Positions 17,339 through 23,340 of a stretch of DNA of 23,340 bases are shown here, one piece after another (the stretch's first letter is position 1; each line of letters starts with the position of its first letter). The stretch comes from Kipferlia bialata (lineage: Eukaryota > Fornicata), in assembly GCA_003568945.1 (NCBI GenBank), contig BDIP01000227.1, forward strand, positions 1 to 23,340, written 5' to 3'. The position numbers were made by a program, and so were the translations under genes. A model generated the notes under the pieces. The model did not search any database. It saw only the letters and a list, made by a program, of their open reading frames with translations, and was not told the DNA's origin.

Positions 17339-19179
17339 TGAGTGAGGTGATTGGGAGGTATCCTAGCAGCAGAACAGTGATAGAACATTGACTCGAAGAG
17401 GATACAGACTGGCTAAGAGGGGGAAGGAGAGAGAGAGACATTGAGCTTGGGTACCCACCCTGTAACAGCTAGTGTATATATATATACCCACCCTGCAAGA
17501 GTTGAAGAGAGAAAGAGAGAGAGAGAGAGAGAGAGCTGTACCCACCCTGTGACAGCTGGTAGTAGGAACATGGCTGGATATATATGTAGTCAATGTGTAT
17601 ATATATAGTATATATACTTATATATAGTATATACCCACCCTGTGAGAGCTGGTAGGAGGAACATGGCTGGAAATATATGTAGTCAATATATACATATATA
17701 TAGATAGTATATATAGATAGTATATATATATATAGTATATATACATATACCCACCCTGTCACAGCCGGTAGGAACATGGCTGGATATATATGAAGTCAAT
17801 ACATATATACATATAGAGTATATAGATAGTGTATATATATGGTATATATTTATATATATATATAGTGTATACCCACCCTGCCACAGCCGGTAGTAGGAAC
17901 ATGGCTGGAAATATATGTAGTCAATATATATAAATATATAGTATATATATTCATATATAGTATATACCCACCCTGTAACAGCTGGTAGGAGGAACATGGC
18001 TGGAAATATTTGTAGTCAATATGTATATATATATAGAGAGTATATAGATAGTGTATATATATAGTATATAGATAGTGTATATATATAGTATATATATATA
18101 TATATATAGTATATACCCACCCTGACAGAGCTGGTAGAAGGAACATGGCTGGCATGATGATAAGGTTCTGGAGGGTCAGAGAGAGAGAGAGAGAGAGAGA
18201 GAGACGGCATGATGATGAGGTTCTGGAGGGTCAGATAGATAGCACCAGAGACCCATGTACACATTGCACTCTAGAAGTGATCCCACCTGTCTGCAAATGG
18301 CGACAGCTGTGGCCAAAAGGGCCTGAGACTGCGCCTGGTGTCAGTATCATATATATATCATATCAGTTCGATACATAGTACAGTGCATAATATAACGTCG
18401 CGTGCAATACCTGGAAAGTGGCAGCAGCTATGTAGGGAAGGCAGACAAGCACGAAGCCAAAGCACCAGTGCCTGGGGTCAGATGAAGGGATCTATTCAGT
18501 ATCAGACTGATACTATCAGTATCAATATCAGGAAGAAATCAATTGCTCCTCCTGGACACTTAATCTCTACCTGGGGTCAGATGAGGGGGGCGCAGTGTTG
18601 GGTAGAGATATAGAACAAGACTATGACAAATCGTGTAGAAGACAAATCGTGTAATGTGTCCAAACCTGAGTACCGGCACTCCGATCTCTGTCAGAGCTGG
18701 GTCGTCTCCGCCTAGGATACGCACAATAGCCTCTGGTGCTAGGAGGGTGCCTGGAGTGAGACGAAAGGTACCGGTACATATATATATATTCATTCTTCTT
18801 CTTTTCATAAGCACTATACACTTATTAGTATACGGACAATGGTATCCGGTGCTAGGAGGGTGCCTGGAGGGAGACCAAGAATGCCTGTATATATATATAT
18901 GTATACTTATATGTACTATTATACTAGTATACGGACAATGGCCTCAGGTGCTAGGATGAGACCAAGACTGCCAGTACATAATAATTCTCATCTCTTAATA
19001 TGATATTTAGTCACTATCTACTAGTGGTACCATCCATCGAGATTGTATGGTGTGATACCTCTCTACACATGAATAATCCCTCCATATATACACAATTGTT
19101 TATACATATATATATATGTATATGTTGTATGTATCCACTTACCTAGCTAGCCCAGCCCCGCTATGTTCATATATTCAAT

Positions 19180-19214
<35 letters not shown>

Positions 19215-20526
19215 TCATACCCAGCCAGCCCAGCCCCGCTATGGCACAGCAGAAGAGGAGGCCATACATGACAAGAATCAAAATGTGTGGTCAATATATA
19301 CAAAGGTATGTATATGTATATATATATACTAACCTAGCCATCCCAGCCCCGCTATGGCACAGCAGAAGAGGAGGCCATACATGACGACTGCACTGTATCT
19401 GTGGTACTTGGCAGCACCTGCCGGTTAGCGCTAGAAGTAGCTAGTAGCGTATTTATAGTCTATGTATATATACGACTCGTCGCCTCGTACACCATATTAT
19501 CATGTATGTACTTAGCAGCGCCTGCCAGTTAGCTCTAGTTGCTATAGCAGCTGAAAGGAGGCGTGGTCGACAGTGTCACAAAGAGTCAGAAAAGGTCAGA
19601 ATACGTGTGCGTACCGAGGTTGTAACTAGCCACGGGTAGGTACCCAGCTGTGAGACCCATAATCGGGAGCACAAGGAGAGCTAGATACCTGTATGTGAGA
19701 TATATATATACATATATGGATAGTACCTATACACTTTTACTATATATACATCCACTGTGAGACCCATAATCGGGAGCACAAGCAGGGCAAGGTATCTATA
19801 TGTAAGAGCGATATACGGAGTGACAAACAGAATAGAACTGGTAGGGGCAGGAGCACTGGAGTGAGACCCATGATGGGGAGGACTAGCAGGGCTAGATACC
19901 TGGTGGGTCAGTACATATGTATATATATATATATATACAAATGTTAGGGGCAGGTAGCACTAAAGATATAGGAGTGAGAGAGCTCCTCACATACATATAT
20001 AGATACATGCCTCTGGAGGATGCCTGAGAACACCACAATGAGGGTGTCCACCTCATCCTCGGGGGCATAGTACTTGATCAGCGCGTTGCCTGGGTAAGTA
20101 TACATCGTGAATAGATGTACAGAGTAAGTGTATAGTATCAATTAGGAGACGTATTATGATGCAGAAACTATACAGGTACTTGATCAGGGCATTCTACTGC
20201 GTAAGTGGACAATACAGTATAGTAAACACAGTGTAGTATAGATGTTATATAGCAATGATCTACGCAGTACTTGTATATATATATATACTGATACACACTA
20301 TTATAGGTAGAGAGAGAGAGAGAGTACCTATCACCACTGGCAGCATCTGGGAGGACTGCTGGCCAAACTGGGGGAACCCTGGGGGGTTAGTGAATACGCA
20401 GATATGTATATTATGTAATATAATATATATTGTATATTAGATTCCTAATTGAAACCAAATCGAGGCAAACCCACTTGATGATCCTTACCTAGCCCCAGGA
20501 ACCGTCCCATGACTCTGATGTCCAAA

Positions 20527-20560
<34 letters not shown>

Positions 20561-20782
20561 CATAACATATATATAAGAATATATATCATATATATACTGG
20601 TTCCTACCTAGCCCCTGGAACCGTCCCATGACTCTGATGTCCAAAACACACATATGTGTATATATATATATATGTATATCATAACATATATATAAGAATA
20701 TATATCATATATATACTGGTGTGTACCTAGCCCCAGGAACCGGCCCATGACTCTGATGTCCATCTTTCTATCGAACCTGGGA

Positions 20783-20829
<47 letters not shown>

Positions 20830-23324
20830 CTCAAGTCCTCATGGCAGAATAGGACAAACAGGTTACAAATATACAAATATACACCCCACTTTGGTCTTAT
20901 CGAGAGAGTCATATTGTACCTGACTCTCAGAGGTTACTTAATATAATACATGTAATTACTATATATTGAATATACTGATTATCGATAATATATGAAATAT
21001 ATGTAATTACCTGACTCTCACAGGTTCCGTCTCTCTGTGGAGGTACCACACTGCCCAGATGGCTGGGGGTAAGAGTTACACAGTATATACAATTACTAAA
21101 CAATTACTAAACAATCTAAACAATGTTTACAATCTAAACAATTACTCGATGTATACCTGGAGCCCCCTGTGCAATGACTGTGCTGATTGCTGCCCCCCTA
21201 ATTAAAGAATCTAAACACCCCTAATGCCCATATCAACGCCAAAGATGAGGATGGGGTCGATGACCATGTTGAGACAGGCAGAGGCTGGGGTCAGCGGGCA
21301 TCATTCATATATATATATATATATATATGAATGGTATGGTATACACTACATATGATATTACATAGTAGTATTATGAATAGTATGGAATCATGAGGGGGCA
21401 TCAGGGGAGATATGAACAAAGACCCGAAATATATATAATAACTACATTATATATTTATACATTGTCATATTACTACACATTTGATTATGGACGAGAGAGA
21501 TACATAATGTGTCATAGATTGGTAGCCCTACCTACCACCATCCGCATTGACAGTCTCTCGTGACCAAGAGCCCGCAGGACATGGGGCATGGACTGGCCGA
21601 ATAGATAGCTTGGGGTGGGTGTATTCGTACATACTCATATATATACATATAGATATCGGATGGAGAGGGACTGCCCAAAGAGAGATCTTGAGGGTGAGAG
21701 ACGACATAGGTACATGTCTATGGGGCATGCTGGCTCGCTAAGTTTATCTAAACACCTGCAGACAAACACTGTGAGTATCTGGCCATATGGCAAATATGTT
21801 CAGAGGCACACAATGTACACACAATATATATGTATATATATCAATACCTGCACACAAACACTGTGAGTATCTGGCCATACTCCACAGCACCAGGCAGGAT
21901 GGCATCGGTGGCACCTGGGGTGAGCTACATACATGTACTAAATTATACAATACAATACACTATATATATATATATACATACATATGCACCAGGCAGGATG
22001 GCATCGGTGGCACCTGGGGTGAGACATAATTACATGTATAATAGCATAATAATAGAATAATAGAATAATGTATATATGTGTGTGTATGCATGTACCAGGC
22101 AGGATGGCATCGGTGGCACCTGGCAGAGTGAGTGTACTTAATACTAAGTAAGTATTAATATACATAAATATATATATATATCACATTCATATGCTATGAG
22201 AGGGAGAAACATATCGGATGGCACCTGGGGAGTGAGGTGGAGAGAGAGAGAGGAAAGATGGAATAAAGGGAGAGGGACAGAAGATGATGCTATCAGAGGC
22301 AACACCAGAAAGGAGAGTGGGTGAGAGACAGACAGAGACGGAGGCCCAATACCGAACAGTATCAATATATACTATAAATATGTGTATATATATTGTATAC
22401 CGACTCATTGTATAGTACATACCGAACAGTCTGAGGAATGTGCTGAACCACCGCATCAACAATTATATACTATATATTTATACTCTGCATACTATATATA
22501 TACTATACACTGTATATACTGTATATATACTAATTTTGTACAGACTATACTTACCGAACAGTCTGAGGAATGTGCTGAACCAGGGCATCAACAACTATAT
22601 ACTATATATAATAGTATACACTAATATATACTCTGTATACTATATATATACATTATACTGGATATACTGGATTTGTACTACTGAATATATACTACACATA
22701 CCGAACAGTCTGAGGAACGTGCTGAACCACAGCATCAACAAATATATACTATATATATATACTCTGCATACTATATATATACTATACACTGTATATACTG
22801 TATATATACTTATTTTGTATAGACTATACTTACCGAACAGTCTGAGGAATGTGCTGAACCAGGGCATCAGCACCACTGGGACTATGACAGACACAGCGCC
22901 ACAGGCCACGAGGAGGTTTAGCAAGACATACTGGAGTTATTACCAACACATGTTTAATACATATATATATATAATACTATATCTATGACAGAGACAGCGC
23001 CACAGGCCACGAGGAGGTTTAGCAAGACATACTGGGGTCAATATATAACTGTGTTTAATATATAAATGTATGTATAGAATATATATGTGCTCAATAAATA
23101 ATTGGGTCACTCTCACTATACATAGAGATATACACAAGAACATACTGGGGACAGTTGTGTTCCTCTCAATTCTACACTATCACATCAACACAATAGTGGG
23201 TGGGACTGTTATGCGACTCTTTTTCTGTCTCTCTCTCTCTCTCAGGATACCTCAGCTCTCTTGACATCATTTGCCCCCAGTGCCCTGGCCATCATGGCAG
23301 CAGCCCCACTGCCAAACACATTGC
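16724..23324 (-). CDS. Gene D: MATE-family multidrug/organic-cation antiporter, 17 exons, 5' end outside window
   Basis: Minus-strand exons: 23324-23251, 22930-22834, 21914-21848, 21608-21532, 21284-21157, 21062-21011, 20776-20727, 20378-20328, 20089-20011, 19688-19615, 19417-19334, 18750-18666, 18471-18411, 18334-18287, 18167-18121, 17179-17098, 16993-16724. They give about 466 codons plus TAA. MATE hallmarks appear in family order: GSGAAAMMARALGANDVKRA, a hydrophobic segment to WFSTFLRLFGATDAILPGA, GQSMPHVLRALGHERLSMR, LNMVIDPILIFGVDMGIR, AISTVIAQ, then the second half with GFPQFGQQSSQMLPVVIGN, LPIMGLTAGYLPVASYNLG and IVRILGGDDPALTEIGVPVL. The family exports drugs or cations in exchange for H+ or Na+ across plasma or internal membranes. 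An uncommonly long hydrophilic tail of about 90 residues (last exon) follows the final membrane segment. Two oddities: a 23-bp insertion inside exon 21284-21157 breaks the frame unless removed, and exon 20089-20011 ends at a GC donor. Confidence 0.9.
17039..17056 (-). repeat. Donor-side copy of gene D exon 17179-17098
   Basis: LMLWK-like 18-nt end repeated with donor GTTAGT. Confidence 0.75.
17247..17277 (-). repeat. Acceptor-side copy of gene D exon 17179-17098
   Basis: CTCACCCTAG then DISSLFYAGT-coding 31 nt (AGT/AGC synonymous), breaking off inside the exon. Confidence 0.85.
17456..18003 (-). repeat. Array of seven donor-side copies of gene D exon 18167-18121
   Basis: Copies lie near 18003, 17908, 17782, 17668, 17574, 17498 and 17475, each ending CAGG before GTGGGTA, with mostly TA-repeat spacers of 60-95 bp. 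The better copies code PAMFLLPAVTG while the exon codes PAMFLLPALSG. Among copies, CTC/CTA and CCA/CCG differ synonymously. The shared AVTG suggests the copies are more closely related to one another than to the exon. Confidence 0.87.
18205..18223 (-). repeat. Acceptor-side copy of gene D exon 18167-18121
   Basis: CTGACCCTCCAG then NLIMP-coding 19 nt (one Ile codon fewer than the exon), then (CT)n. Confidence 0.83.
18838..18955 (-). repeat. Two acceptor-side copies of gene D exon 18750-18666
   Basis: 18871-18838 codes TLLAPDTIVRI (two replacements against APEAIVRI). 18955-18932 codes APEAIVRI with synonymous changes only. Confidence 0.8.
19141..19271 (-). repeat. Donor-side copies of gene D exon 19417-19334
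   Basis: 19271-19221 repeats VMYGLLFCCAIAGLGWL with two synonymous changes (GGA/GGC, CTA/CTG) and donor GTATGA. 19166-19141 has TAG in place of the Trp codon and donor GTAAGT. Confidence 0.85.
19503..19529 (-). repeat. Acceptor-side copy of gene D exon 19417-19334
   Basis: CTAACTGGCAG then GAAKY-coding sequence (GGT/GGC, GCC/GCT synonymous). Confidence 0.82.
19752..19899 (-). repeat. Two acceptor-side copies of gene D exon 19688-19615
   Basis: 19899-19861 differs from the exon by seven codons and 19795-19752 by five, all synonymous; both code YLALLVLPIMGLT. Even the split first codon stays Arg (AGG/AGA). This is the cleanest case of codon-level conservation in the window. Confidence 0.9.
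20010..20010 (-). other. GC donor at the end of gene D exon 20089-20011
   Basis: The exon ends CTCCAGAG and continues GCATGTATC. Phase 2 is needed to join the next exon (AG|G), and only this GC site gives it. GC-AG introns are a known minor class. Confidence 0.7.
20489..20642 (-). repeat. Two donor-side copies of gene D exon 20776-20727 with duplicated spacer
   Basis: 20642-20608 has GGC/GGA synonymous and Leu to Gln; 20523-20489 has only GGC/GGA. The TA-rich spacer (CATAACATATATATAAGAAT and flanks) is itself repeated, giving a unit of about 119 bp. Confidence 0.87.
20786..20825 (+). repeat. (GA)n microsatellite
   Basis: About 40 nt of pure GA on the plus strand, so CT on the gene D sense strand, placed just upstream of the acceptor of exon 20776-20727. 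Confidence 0.9.
21196..21226 (-). other. 23-bp insertion flanked by direct repeat ATTAGGGG in gene D exon 5
   Basis: On the minus strand the sequence reads ATTAGGGG, TGTTTAGATTCTTTA, then ATTAGGGGGG. Removing 23 nt restores MGIRGAAISTVIAQ and the phase needed by the next exon. A GT-AG excision would remove 21 nt and shift the frame by 2. So this is a frameshifting insertion, an unusual tiny intron, or a homopolymer error. Confidence 0.7.
21667..21692 (-). repeat. Acceptor-side copy of gene D exon 21608-21532
   Basis: CACCCTCAAG then SLFGQS-like coding sequence. Both this copy and the real exon use AAG rather than CAG acceptors. Confidence 0.75.
21769..21808 (-). repeat. Donor-side copy of gene D exon 21914-21848
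   Basis: YGQILTVFVC-coding end repeated with GTG/GTC synonymous and donor GTGTTT. Confidence 0.85.
21986..22225 (-). repeat. Three acceptor-side copies of gene D exon 21914-21848
   Basis: Copies 22013-21986, 22119-22094 and 22225-22211 repeat GATDAILPG-coding sequence after CTCACCCCAG, CTCTGCCAG and CTCACTCCCCAG. The third is short and diverged. Confidence 0.85.
22353..22739 (-). repeat. Donor-side copies of gene D exon 22930-22834 in a ~279-bp higher-order repeat
   Basis: Copies end at 22702, 22555 and 22423, with a stub at 22353, coding WFSTFLRLF with ACA/ACG synonymous and variable residues just before. The TA-rich spacer beginning TACTCTGCAT recurs at 22481 and 22760, so two roughly 140-bp units repeat together with a period of 279 bp. 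Confidence 0.87.
22986..23144 (-). repeat. Acceptor-side copies of gene D exon 22930-22834
   Basis: 23031-22986 repeats YVLLNLLVACGAVSVI-coding sequence after TGACCCCAG (one internal change), and a short copy near 23144-23133 follows CTGTCCCCAG. Confidence 0.83.
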
Positions 23325-23340
23325 CTGATGATAAGGGTGT

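Noticed and set aside
17456-18003. CRISPR array, from about 30-bp repeats at fairly regular spacing
   Set aside because: The repeats code for the end of a MATE exon and carry splice donors, and the spacers are TA microsatellites.
101-23144. Dismissing all copies as an assembly artefact
   Set aside because: Not excluded. Merged haplotypes or amplification chimeras could give synonymous-only differences beside microsatellites. But up to seven distinct copies at one junction and the consistent CT polarity at breakpoints are hard to obtain that way, so I kept it as the main alternative, not the default.

Overview
This window looks like nuclear DNA of a very intron-rich protist. The best fit I can recall is a fornicate metamonad such as Kipferlia bialata. 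That is recognition by style, not a search result. The clues are many short exons (39 to about 180 nt, with two longer terminal ones), introns packed with (CT)n, (GA)n and (TA)n microsatellites, donors mostly GTATG/GTATA, and acceptors in which a branch-point-like motif is fused to the 3' splice site (CTAACCCCTAG, CTCACCCCCAG, CTTACCCTCCAG). Standard stop codons are used.

I reassembled four genes by hand from splice sites and reading phase. Gene A (+, 172-3642, 11 exons, 5' end outside the window) encodes an unrecognised Glu/Arg-rich, probably disordered C-terminal region. Gene B (-, 12577-5514, 20 exons, 565 codons plus stop) encodes an unrecognised low-complexity Ser/Pro/Arg/Glu protein. 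Gene C (+, 13321-16121, 5 exons, 358 codons plus stop) encodes a Kelch-like beta-propeller protein. Gene D (-, 23324-16724, 17 exons, 5' end outside the window) encodes a MATE-family multidrug/organic-cation antiporter. A/B and C/D converge; B/C diverge across about 740 bp that contain long G homopolymers. Reading phase is consistent at every exon junction except one 23-bp insertion inside gene D. No operon or shared pathway is evident.

The main observation concerns the introns. Nearly every one contains partial copies of the adjacent exon end, each still joined to its own splice site. Acceptor-side copies read acceptor + first 15-45 nt of exon + (CT)n + (TA)n, then the next acceptor. Donor-side copies read exon 3' end + donor + (TA)n + (GA)n, then the next exon 3' end. 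Up to six or seven copies occur at one junction. The copies differ from the real exon mainly at synonymous codon positions: 51 synonymous against 3 replacement codon differences in ten comparisons made by eye. So they behave like coding sequence although they lie in introns. Alternative splicing, migration of the used splice site among tandem copies, or collapse of divergent haplotypes during assembly could each explain this.

The rest is intergenic. 3693-5250 is free of microsatellites and holds a pseudoknot-like inverted-repeat pair and a possible small terminal-inverted-repeat element. 16122-16723 holds an orphan open stretch and duplicated gene 3' ends.
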